Source of the DNA: an uncultured Phycisphaerales bacterium
GTDB taxonomy: Bacteria; Planctomycetota; Phycisphaerae; WQYP01
Assembly (NCBI GenBank): GCA_937901265.1
Contig: CALCHA010000042.1
Span: 1 to 5,344 of the forward strand
DNA: 5,344 nt
Direction of reading: 5' to 3'
Shown here: one piece after another, positions 1-5,157 of the stretch
Layout of the letters: the number at the start of each line of letters is the position of its first letter
Position numbering within the stretch: position 1 is the first letter of the stretch
Notes under the pieces: generated by a model
What the model was told of the DNA's origin: nothing
Database searches by the model: none
What the model saw: only the letters and a program-made list of their open reading frames with translations
Translations under genes and position numbers: made by a program

Positions 1-122
1 TTGACAACTTTGCCGTCACCGGCACCACGCCGACGGCGCTGCCCAATGGTTGGGCTGATACGGACATCGGTTCGCCCACCATGCCCGGCTCCGCGCCAAC
101 TCCGCCGCGGCGTCCCGCCTGA
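1..122 (+). CDS. C-terminal end of an unidentified secreted-type protein (partial)
   Basis: Only the last 39 codons lie in the window; reading from base 3 the frame is open to a TGA at 120-122. The peptide begins DNFAVTGTTP and continues with a WADTDIGSPTMPGSA stretch. The first piece resembles the closing strand of concanavalin A-like/LamG-type domains in large extracellular proteins, and the second resembles the opening of a glycine/serine-rich beta module that often follows such domains. That module normally continues for many residues, but here the frame ends eight residues after PGSA in a proline/arginine-rich tail, so the protein may be truncated or frameshifted at this edge. It converges on xdhC with a 37-bp gap. 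The assignment rests on a short motif resemblance; function is unknown. Confidence 0.5.
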   Translation, partial: DNFAVTGTTPTALPNGWADTDIGSPTMPGSAPTPPRRPA

Positions 123-159
123 GCGCCTTCGTGCCTCCCGCTCCTCCCACGCCGCCTTC

Positions 160-1113
160 TCACTCCCCGGCTGCCGCCCGCCACGCTGTTTCCCCCATCC
201 GCATCGACCCTCCCGCCCCGGCCCCCTTCCCGCGCCGCACCGCCACCAGCTCCGCCGCGATCGACACCGCAATCTCCCCCGGCGTCACCGCCCCAATGTC
301 CAGCCCGATCGGCGCATGCACCGCCGCCAGCCGCTCCCTCGCCACCCCCTGCCCCGCCAGCTCCCGCAAGATCGTCACGATCTTCCGCTTCGACCCGATC
401 AGCCCCAGATACTTCGCCTCCGAGCCAATCACCGCCCCCAGCGCCCGCCCATCATTTTTGTGCCCGCGCGTCACGATCACCACATACGTAAACGGATCGA
501 TCGGGTATGCCCGCAGCGTCGCCTCGATATCCCCCGCCAGCAGCGTCGTCCCCGGAAAACGCTCGGCCGACAGAAAATCCGGCCGATCATCAATCACCGA
601 CACCGCAAACTCCAACCCCCGCACCACCGCCGCCAGCGCTTGCCCCACATGCCCCGCCCCCGCAAGGATCAACCGCGGCACCGGCTCGAGCGTCTGCGAG
701 AACGTCCGCGCCTCCCCCGCATCCGTCGCATACGCAAACGAATACACCGCCGCCCGCCGCCCCGCCAGCGCCGCCTCCACCTCCGCCAACGGCCCCGCAT
801 CGCCCGGAGTGACCAGCGAATGAACATACACATCCATATTCCCGCCGCAGATCAGCCCGTCATCCCACCCATAATCGCTGTCCAGCCGAAACGTCAGCAG
901 CCGCGACTCCCCGCGCGCCAGCAACCCCATCGCGCGCGACCGCACCTCCGCCTCGACGCACCCGCCCCCCAGCGTCCCGCGCGTTTCGCCCGATGGCGTG
1001 ACGAGCATCTGCGCCCCGGTACGCTGCGGCGTCGAGCCCCGGGCCCGCACCAGCGTGCAAAGAGCCACCGGCTGGCCGGCGTCGAGGAGGCGGATGATCT
1101 GTGGGAAGAGCAT
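160..1113 (-). CDS. xdhC: XdhC/CoxI-family molybdenum hydroxylase maturation factor
   Basis: XdhC-family proteins bind the molybdenum cofactor, favour its sulfuration and hand it to xanthine dehydrogenase or related molybdenum hydroxylases in the cytoplasm. From the ATG at 1113 the protein is 317 residues, about the usual length. The N-terminal XdhC/CoxI domain (about 1-100) shows RARGSTPQRTG (24-34), the conserved GGGC with Cys52, and a CGG with Cys89. The C-terminal Rossmann-like domain (about 145-290) begins with LILAGAGHVGQ (148-158), has IDDRP (174-178), TRGHKND (215-221) and YLGLIGSKRK (235-244), and ends with the signature APIGLDIGAVTPGEIA (267-282). A TTG at 1125 in the same frame is a less likely start; neither start has a clear ribosome binding site. 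It is divergent from allE, which fits purine breakdown. No hydroxylase structural subunit is in the window. Confidence 0.93.
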   Translation of the reverse strand: MLFPQIIRLLDAGQPVALCTLVRARGSTPQRTGAQMLVTPSGETRGTLGGGCVEAEVRSRAMGLLARGESRLLTFRLDSDYGWDDGLICGGNMDVYVHSLVTPGDAGPLAEVEAALAGRRAAVYSFAYATDAGEARTFSQTLEPVPRLILAGAGHVGQALAAVVRGLEFAVSVIDDRPDFLSAERFPGTTLLAGDIEATLRAYPIDPFTYVVIVTRGHKNDGRALGAVIGSEAKYLGLIGSKRKIVTILRELAGQGVARERLAAVHAPIGLDIGAVTPGEIAVSIAAELVAVRRGKGAGAGGSMRMGETAWRAAAGE

Positions 1114-1144
1114 GGTCAGACCCAAAGCGCCGGCGGCGGGAAAC

Positions 1145-1173
1145 TTCGGGGGCCAGGAATTCGGGGGCGGGGA
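1145..1173. repeat. Imperfect 14-bp direct repeat between xdhC and allE
   Basis: TTCGGGGGCCAGGA (1145-1158) and TTCGGGGGCGGGGA (1160-1173) match at 12 of 14 positions and are offset by 15 bp. They occupy the short divergent spacer between xdhC and allE, just upstream of the allE -10-like element, and could be paired regulator sites. In a G-rich stretch this could also be chance or replication slippage. Confidence 0.5.
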
Positions 1174-1194
1174 TTTTCGCAGGCCGCGGCGGCA

Positions 1195-1203
1195 GGCTAT
1201 TAT
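1195..1203 (+). promoter_or_regulatory. Putative leaderless promoter (-10 element) of allE
   Basis: The sequence GGCTATTAT contains a -10-like hexamer TATTAT at 1198-1203, ending 7 bp before the ATG at 1211. A transcript starting at the usual distance would begin at or next to the start codon, so the mRNA would be leaderless. This agrees with the lack of any purine-rich ribosome binding site before the ATG. A possible but weak -35 (TTTTCG, 1174-1179) lies 18 bp upstream. The Fur-family gene at 4096 has the same arrangement. Position and motif are seen directly; promoter activity is inferred. Confidence 0.45.
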
Positions 1204-1210
1204 TCGCCGT

Positions 1211-1960
1211 ATGCGGCAACAAAATCAACTTTTGACGTCCCGGGCGCGCGTCGGTGCGCGCTATGCCCTCTTCCCCCTGGAAGGCTATCCCCTCTCCCGC
1301 GTGCCTCTCTGGCCCGATGCCCAGGTGCGCGTGCTCGCCGGGCCCGCCCTGGGCGCGAAGTTCGTCGAGTACCTGATCGACCTGCCGCCCGGTGCGCAAG
1401 GCCGCGGCGGCGAGGCGGAGATCGAGACCTTCCTGTATGTGGTCTCGGGAGAGGTGGCGCTCACGATCGAGAAAGCCGGGCACGCCTTGGCCGCCGGCGG
1501 CTTCGCGCTGGTGCCGCCGGGCGCTTCGTTTGCCGTGAAAGCGACGACCGCGGCGCAACTGCTGCTCGTCCGCAAGCGCTACGAAATCGCCCCCGGCATC
1601 GAGCCTTTCGCCCCGCTGGTGGGTCAGCAGGACAGCGTCGCCGGAACGGCCTTCAACAACGATGCGGGTGCCCAGCTCCAACTGTTAATCCCCGACGAAC
1701 TCCCCTACGACATGGCCATGAACATTTTCACCTTCCAGCCCGGCCATTCGCTGCCCTATGTCGAAACTCACATCATGGAGCACGGCCTCTACGTCCTCGC
1801 CGGCAAGGGGCTCTATTATCTGGAAGACCGCTGGATGGAAGTGGAAGCCAGCGACTTCATCTACATGGCCCCCTTCTGCCCGCAGAGCTACTACGCCACC
1901 GGCCCCGTCGCCACGAAATACCTCTACTACAAAGACGTAAATCGCGAAATAACGCTCTAA
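1211..1960 (+). CDS. allE: (S)-ureidoglycine aminohydrolase, bicupin
   Basis: This enzyme (AllE, also YlbA or UGlyAH) hydrolyses (S)-ureidoglycine to (S)-ureidoglycolate and ammonia in allantoin breakdown. The 249-residue product is close to the usual 250-260 and has two cupin domains. The N-terminal cupin (about 50-115) includes ETFLYVVSGEVALTI (72-86). The C-terminal cupin (about 165-240) carries the manganese site in E-x-H-x3-H form, Glu185, His187 and His191, with Gln225 in PFCPQSYYA; the spacing equals that known for the plant enzyme (Glu235, His237, His241, Gln275). Tyr237 and Lys241 in KYLYYKDVNR match its substrate-site Tyr and Lys. The ATG at 1211 is chosen because cupin homology begins soon after and a -10-like element lies 7 bp upstream; the frame stays open further upstream but without homology. 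Probably one operon with the IlvC-like gene 65 bp downstream. Confidence 0.95.
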   Translation: MRQQNQLLTSRARVGARYALFPLEGYPLSRVPLWPDAQVRVLAGPALGAKFVEYLIDLPPGAQGRGGEAEIETFLYVVSGEVALTIEKAGHALAAGGFALVPPGASFAVKATTAAQLLLVRKRYEIAPGIEPFAPLVGQQDSVAGTAFNNDAGAQLQLLIPDELPYDMAMNIFTFQPGHSLPYVETHIMEHGLYVLAGKGLYYLEDRWMEVEASDFIYMAPFCPQSYYATGPVATKYLYYKDVNREITL

Positions 1961-1970
1961 GACAAAACGC

Positions 1971-2000
1971 ATTTGTGTCTATTTGTGCACATTTGTGGTC
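1971..2000 (+). repeat. Three tandem 10-bp ATTTGTG repeats between allE and the ilvC-like gene
   Basis: ATTTGTG occurs at 1971-1977, 1981-1987 and 1991-1997, each followed by three variable bases (TCT, CAC, GTC), giving an exact 10-bp period. The block is AT-rich, unlike its GC-rich surroundings, and lies between the allE stop and the ribosome binding site of the next gene. TGTGCACA (1984-1991) is a perfect palindrome across the second and third copies. The period is close to one helical turn, so all copies would face the same side of the DNA. It resembles short TGTG-type intergenic repeats I have seen dispersed in several bacterial phyla; its role is unknown. Confidence 0.85.
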
Positions 2001-2013
2001 AATTCCCGCCCTG

Positions 2014-2018
2014 AAGGA
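2014..2018 (+). promoter_or_regulatory. Ribosome binding site of the IlvC-like gene
   Basis: AAGGA lies 7 bp before the ATG at 2026. It fixes the start within a frame that stays open for a long way upstream, and supports translation of this gene as the second cistron after allE. Confidence 0.7.
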
Positions 2019-2025
2019 CTTCCGC

Positions 2026-3006
2026 ATGGAACGCATCTACCGTGACGCCGATGTCTCCCTCGATCCCCTCAAAGGCCAAACGCTCGCCGTCATCGGCTAC
2101 GGCATCCAGGGCAAGGCGCAGGCGGCCAACGCGCGCGATTCCGGCTGCACCGTCATCGTCGGCACACGCCCGCCGACGGAATCCAAGTCCCGCGCGCAGG
2201 CCACAGCCGACGGTTTCGACGCCATGGATATCGCCGACGCCACCCAAAAAGCCGACGTCCTGCTCATCGAACTCGCCGACCCCGTCCAACCCTCCATCTA
2301 CAAAAAAGACATTGCCCCGCACCTCCGCGCCGGCCAGACCCTCTGCTTCTGCCACGGCTTCTCCATCCTCTACGGCTCCATCGTTCCGCCCAAGGACGTC
2401 AACGTCGTGCTCTACGTGCCCAACGCTCCCGGCGCATTCGTCCGCGCCAAATACCAGAAGGGCGAAGGTGTCTATGGCTGCGTCAGCGTCGACCACGACG
2501 CCACCGGCAACGCCCGGGAAATCGTCCTCGCCATCGTCAGGGCCTTCTGGTCCATCCGCGCCGGCGTCGTGGAAATGACCTTTCAGCACGAGACCGAAGG
2601 CGACAATTTCGAAGAACAGATCCTCTACGGCGGGGCCATCCACCTCATGCGCGCCTGCTTCAACACGATGGTCGACAACGGCTACCCGCCCTCGTTCGCC
2701 TATGCCAAGGCGATTCGCAGTCTGCGCAGCGTCATCGACGTGATGGATGAGGGGGGCATCGAAAATTATCTCACCGGCGGCTGCAGCCGCACCTGTGAAT
2801 TCGCCGTCCGCACCCGCGGGCCGCGCGTCATCAATGAAGGCGAAATCCGCAAGATTTTTGCCGAAACCGAGGCGGGCATCTTCGCGCGCGACTGGATGCA
2901 GGAATTCGCCCTCGGCATGCCGCAGCTACACCGCCTGCGACGCACCGCCGCCAACAGCGCCATGGAACGCACCGGCAACGACTGGCGACGCGACTTCGGC
3001 AAGTGA
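2026..3006 (+). CDS. Ketol-acid reductoisomerase-like protein with divergent active site
   Basis: The 326-residue protein matches class I ketol-acid reductoisomerase (IlvC) along its length. The Rossmann motif is GYGIQGKAQA (24-33), then NARDSG and a GTRPPTESKS cofactor loop (46-55). The knotted helical domain has ETEGDNFEEQILYGG (189-203), DEGGIENY (241-248) and RGPRVINEGEIRKI. Compared with true IlvC it keeps the catalytic-region His110 (CHGF), the first metal pair Asp193 and Glu197, and a Ser254 near the substrate serine. The catalytic lysine is Asn133 (VPNAPG instead of PKGPG), and the second-site glutamates are Lys228 and Ser232 (AYAKAIRS instead of the usual FECLHE). It is thus unlikely to make branched-chain precursors. 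The frame is intact. Following allE, it may act as an NAD(P)-dependent oxidoreductase on a ureide-derived hydroxy or keto acid, such as ureidoglycolate; that role is inference. Family certain, function unknown. Confidence 0.9.
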   Translation: MERIYRDADVSLDPLKGQTLAVIGYGIQGKAQAANARDSGCTVIVGTRPPTESKSRAQATADGFDAMDIADATQKADVLLIELADPVQPSIYKKDIAPHLRAGQTLCFCHGFSILYGSIVPPKDVNVVLYVPNAPGAFVRAKYQKGEGVYGCVSVDHDATGNAREIVLAIVRAFWSIRAGVVEMTFQHETEGDNFEEQILYGGAIHLMRACFNTMVDNGYPPSFAYAKAIRSLRSVIDVMDEGGIENYLTGGCSRTCEFAVRTRGPRVINEGEIRKIFAETEAGIFARDWMQEFALGMPQLHRLRRTAANSAMERTGNDWRRDFGK

Positions 3007-3060
3007 TGCCGCGGCATACCGCACGGCCCCGCGCTATCGCGCCATCGCCCCACGCCCCCC

Positions 3061-3987
3061 TTATTCCCCCGCGCCCTGCTCCGGCTTCTTCCAGATCGCG
3101 ACCAGATCCACCGTCACCAGTTCCTCATCGCTGTAATCAGCCAGCTCGCCCCCGTCACGAATCTTCGCCGCCTCCTCCAGGAAATAGTCTTTCGCATACT
3201 GCATCCGTTCCAGACGGACGGTCGGCATCTTTTCGCGCAACAGCGTTTCCCACGCTCCCAGCCGCAGCTTGTTGAGATAAGTGTTGGGCGAGGCCTTGTG
3301 CGCGTGCGCCGGGCGCAGGTGCGCCCACAGCGGTATCCCCTCGCGGTTGCCCGAAAAAATGCGCGGGTCATGGATGCCGTTGTCGCTGGTATACAAATGC
3401 AACGCGATGCACACGCTGCCCCCCGGCCGCAGCACGCGAACGACTTCGTCCAGCACTTTCGCCGGCTCGGGCAGGTGCTCGAACACGCTGGCGGAAAAGA
3501 CGAAGCCGAAGGTCCGATCCGGAAACGCCAGTTTTGTGGCATCCATTTGCCGGATGTCCAGGCGCGGCGTGCGCGACACCTCAAGCTGCCGGAGAAGCTC
3601 CGCCGTGAACTGCGAATCCAGACCCAGCAGCTTCCGCGTCACCGTCTTGCCGGTGCGGATCACCCCGTTTTTCCGCAGCATCGTGAAATAGGGCCCCGGC
3701 CTCAGCCCGGTCGGAATGACGTCGAGGTCCACCCCGGTCACGTCGTTGTGACAGGCGAAATAAATCATCTGCCGCAACTTCTGTCCCGGGCCGATCTCCA
3801 GGACCCGCTGCTTGGCGACGGTCATGCCGGTGTGTTCGAGAACGAGAGCTTCAAGTTGACGCAGGCGCGAAATGGTGATGCGGACCTGCTCGGGGATGTC
3901 CCTGGCATGCTGGCGGTAGAGGTGCAGCCCTTCGCGCATGCGGGCCATCAAGCCAATCCGGGTCGAGGTGTAGGATTTCAGGGCCAT
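3061..3987 (-). CDS. Class I SAM-dependent methyltransferase, substrate unknown
   Basis: The 308-residue product has a class I methyltransferase core (Methyltransf_11 type). Motif I is VLEIGPGQK (62-70), which binds S-adenosylmethionine; Asp87 in TGVDLDVI is the likely ribose-binding acid; QMDATKLAFPD (147-157) contacts adenine; and FGFVFSASVFEHLPEP (160-175), then VLRPGGSVCIALH (185-197), form motifs IV to VI. An N-terminal helical part of about 55 residues and a C-terminal part of about 100 (rich in Arg, Lys and Glu) flank the core and probably set substrate choice. The ATG at 3987 has GAGGAG only 2 bp away, closer than usual, so an internal ATG at 3948 is possible. It converges on the IlvC-like gene across a 54-bp gap and diverges from the Fur-family gene. 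I cannot name the substrate, and link to the ureide genes is not evident. Confidence 0.88.
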   Translation of the reverse strand: MALKSYTSTRIGLMARMREGLHLYRQHARDIPEQVRITISRLRQLEALVLEHTGMTVAKQRVLEIGPGQKLRQMIYFACHNDVTGVDLDVIPTGLRPGPYFTMLRKNGVIRTGKTVTRKLLGLDSQFTAELLRQLEVSRTPRLDIRQMDATKLAFPDRTFGFVFSASVFEHLPEPAKVLDEVVRVLRPGGSVCIALHLYTSDNGIHDPRIFSGNREGIPLWAHLRPAHAHKASPNTYLNKLRLGAWETLLREKMPTVRLERMQYAKDYFLEEAAKIRDGGELADYSDEELVTVDLVAIWKKPEQGAGE

Positions 3988-3996
3988 GGCTCCTCA

Positions 3997-4024
3997 CGGA
4001 CAACGCGGACGCAGTCCTGTCCGC
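3997..4024 (-). promoter_or_regulatory. Nested inverted repeats in the methyltransferase 5' leader
   Basis: Read on the - strand as the methyltransferase leader, GCGGAC (4024-4019) can pair with GTCCGC (4010-4005; 6 bp, 8-base loop). Alternatively CGGACA (4023-4018) can pair with TGTCCG (4002-3997; 6 bp, 15-base loop). The two pairings share the 5' arm and exclude each other. The second ends one base from the GAGGAG (3995-3990) ribosome binding site. As DNA, the same bases form symmetric GGAC/GTCC half sites, so an operator is an equal possibility. Confidence 0.45.
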
Positions 4025-4028
4025 AAGG

Positions 4029-4040
4029 GGTTACGCAACC
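4029..4040. promoter_or_regulatory. Palindrome GGTTACGCAACC, possible operator
   Basis: This 12-bp near-palindrome (GGTT and AACC arms around a central CG; 10 of 12 positions symmetric) lies midway between the divergent methyltransferase and Fur-family genes. Size and placement suit a dimeric regulator. It is more GC-rich than classical Fur or Zur boxes, so assignment to the adjacent regulator would be a guess. Confidence 0.35.
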
Positions 4041-4060
4041 AGGCCACGCCGGGATGTTTG

Positions 4061-4081
4061 GCCGCCGCCTCCGCGGGCGGC
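4061..4081. repeat. GC-rich inverted repeat upstream of the Fur-family gene
   Basis: GCCGCC (4061-4066) and GGCGGC (4076-4081) are perfect inverted arms around a 9-base centre. The right arm touches the -10-like element TAAAAT (4082-4087), so a protein bound here would block the promoter. No T-tract follows, so it does not look like a terminator. In such GC-rich DNA chance is plausible. Confidence 0.35.
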
Positions 4082-4087
4082 TAAAAT
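4079..4087 (+). promoter_or_regulatory. Putative leaderless promoter (-10 element) of the Fur-family gene
   Basis: GGCTAAAAT places a -10-like hexamer TAAAAT at 4082-4087, ending 8 bp before the ATG at 4096. There is no ribosome binding site in between, so the mRNA would start at or within a base or two of the start codon. The shape matches that before allE (GGCTATTAT, 7 bp from the ATG). Promoter activity is inferred from motif and spacing. Confidence 0.42.
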
Positions 4088-4095
4088 CAGCCACG

Positions 4096-4548
4096 ATGAT
4101 CCCGCGCCCCTCGATGATGGCCCCCGCGACGCCGCTGGTCGACCGCCTGCTCAAGCAGGCCAAGCTCCGCCGCACCCCCGTGCGCGCCGGCGTCCTCGAC
4201 GTCCTCTCGCAAAGCCCCCGTCCCATGGGCGCCGTCGAGGTCCTCGCAAAACTTCCCCCCGCCACCGACGCCGTCACCGTCTATCGGACGCTCAACACCT
4301 TCACCGGCAAAGGGATCGTTCACCGCGTCCGCGGCGAAGACCGCATCTGGCGCTACGCCCTCGGCAACGCCCAGGCGGCCGCCGCTCACCAGCATCCGCA
4401 CTTCGTCTGCGAGAATTGCGGAAAGGTCGAGTGCCTGCGGGATGCGACGATTCCCCGCGGCCTGATCGAGTCGCTGGGGATCGGCGCGAAATATGCGGTC
4501 CACTACCCGGAGGTCGTCCTGCACGGCGTCTGCCCGCGGTGCGGGTGA
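4096..4548 (+). CDS. Fur-family metal-responsive transcriptional regulator
   Basis: The 150-residue protein has the two-domain Fur/Zur/PerR layout. The N-terminal winged helix (about 15-90) runs from LLKQAKLRRTPVRAGVLDVL (18-37) to the recognition-helix hallmark TVYRTLNTF (61-69) and the wing GIVHRVRGEDRIWRYAL (73-89). The C-terminal dimerisation domain has a histidine cluster HQHPHF (98-103) and two CxxC pairs, Cys105/Cys108 (CENCGKVECL) and Cys146/Cys149 (CPRCG), expected to hold structural zinc. It probably binds operator DNA as a metal-loaded dimer; whether it senses zinc, iron or peroxide cannot be told from sequence alone. The ATG at 4096 is preferred because of the -10-like element 8 bp upstream; ATGs at 4114 and 4117 are alternatives. 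It ends 5 bp from the convergent membrane-protein gene, leaving no room for a terminator between them. Confidence 0.93.
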   Translation: MIPRPSMMAPATPLVDRLLKQAKLRRTPVRAGVLDVLSQSPRPMGAVEVLAKLPPATDAVTVYRTLNTFTGKGIVHRVRGEDRIWRYALGNAQAAAAHQHPHFVCENCGKVECLRDATIPRGLIESLGIGAKYAVHYPEVVLHGVCPRCG

Positions 4549-4553
4549 AGCGG

Positions 4554-5144
4554 TCAGGGCGAATCGGGGGGAAGCAGGGGCGGCGGGTCGTCGGTCGGGA
4601 AATGGGCGCGGGTTGGGCGCTTCCGGCGACGTTCGAGGAGGCTGGCCAGCGCCGCCGAAAGCAGACGCAACGCGACCGCCGCCACCACCCCGATGCCCGC
4701 CCCCGAGGCCGCCCCACTGATTCCCCCCAGAAAAATCAGCACAAGCGGCTGCGGTGCCCACGCCACGAAATGAGCCGCGATAAACACCGCGAGAATCCCC
4801 GCGGGAATGCCCAGCAGGGTGGCGGCCTGGATGATGAAGGCCCTCGCGCCCGAACCGGCGGAACGCTTGAGGAAGGCGATGAGTACGGAGGTGGACAGGA
4901 TGCCGAGCAGCATGAGTATCGACGCACAAAGCGCGGCGAAAAGCACGATGGCCACCACCGCCGCGGCCACGGCGACCGCGGCCAGCAGGATGCAGATCAG
5001 AATCACCAGCAGCATCAGAAAAAGGGCGGCGTTGACGATCGGCACGCCGTCGTCCGAGGGATCCGGCGCAGCCGCCGCAACGCTCGAAAGCGCCGTCACC
5101 AGCAGCAGCGCAACCCGCGTCATGTAAAAAGTGCGGCGACCCAT
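4554..5144 (-). CDS. Small multi-pass membrane protein, function unknown
   Basis: I do not recognise this 196-residue protein. From the ATG at 5144 it begins with a signal-like segment: Arg3 and Arg4, hydrophobic core VALLLVTALSSVAAAA (11-26), then a polar PDPSDDG. A long hydrophobic block follows at about 36-92, enough for two membrane helices, then a short basic loop (FLKRSAGSGAR, 91-101) and two further hydrophobic stretches at about 102-128 and 132-165, the latter rich in glycine and alanine (GGISGAASGAGIG). The tail is basic then proline-rich (ERRRKR at 171-176, PPPLLPPDSP at the end) and probably cytoplasmic. The start is chosen for the purine-rich ribosome binding site just upstream; an ATG at 5123 would also keep the signal-like core. 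It sits 13 bp after cysS, so it is probably the last gene of that operon. Confidence 0.75.
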   Translation of the reverse strand: MGRRTFYMTRVALLLVTALSSVAAAAPDPSDDGVPIVNAALFLMLLVILICILLAAVAVAAAVVAIVLFAALCASILMLLGILSTSVLIAFLKRSAGSGARAFIIQAATLLGIPAGILAVFIAAHFVAWAPQPLVLIFLGGISGAASGAGIGVVAAVALRLLSAALASLLERRRKRPTRAHFPTDDPPPLLPPDSP

Positions 5145-5148
5145 AAAT

Positions 5149-5157
5149 CCCTCTTCC
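5149..5157 (-). promoter_or_regulatory. Ribosome binding site of the membrane-protein gene, abutting the cysS stop
   Basis: On the - strand the sequence TGAGGAAGAGGGATTT precedes the ATG at 5144. The TGA is the stop of cysS (5160-5158), and GGAAGAGGG next to it is a strong purine-rich binding site with 4-5 bp spacing from its AGAGG core. The arrangement suggests translational coupling of the two genes. Confidence 0.7.

Noticed and set aside
1..3006. A single open frame of about 1000 codons on the + strand spanning xdhC, allE and the IlvC-like gene
   Set aside because: Its first two thirds are antisense to xdhC and out of frame with allE and are Arg/Pro-rich low-complexity peptide typical of GC-rich shadows. 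Only the part from 2026 is the real IlvC-like gene.
2026..3006. Calling this gene ilvC with a branched-chain amino acid role
   Set aside because: The catalytic Lys and two metal-binding Glu are replaced and the neighbours are ureide genes, not ilvB or ilvN.
3007..3060. Terminator between the IlvC-like and methyltransferase genes
   Set aside because: There is a TGCCGCGGCA palindrome (3007-3016) and a GCGC-TATC-GCGC pair (3031-3042), but stems are short and no T-tract follows on either strand.
3298..4095. Upstream extension of the Fur-family frame to about 416 residues
   Set aside because: The extension is antisense to the methyltransferase and has no domain resemblance; the Fur fold begins after 4096.
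4087..4929. Open frame of 280 codons on the - strand
   Set aside because: Antisense to the Fur-family gene and out of frame with the membrane protein, with no motif; a codon-bias shadow.
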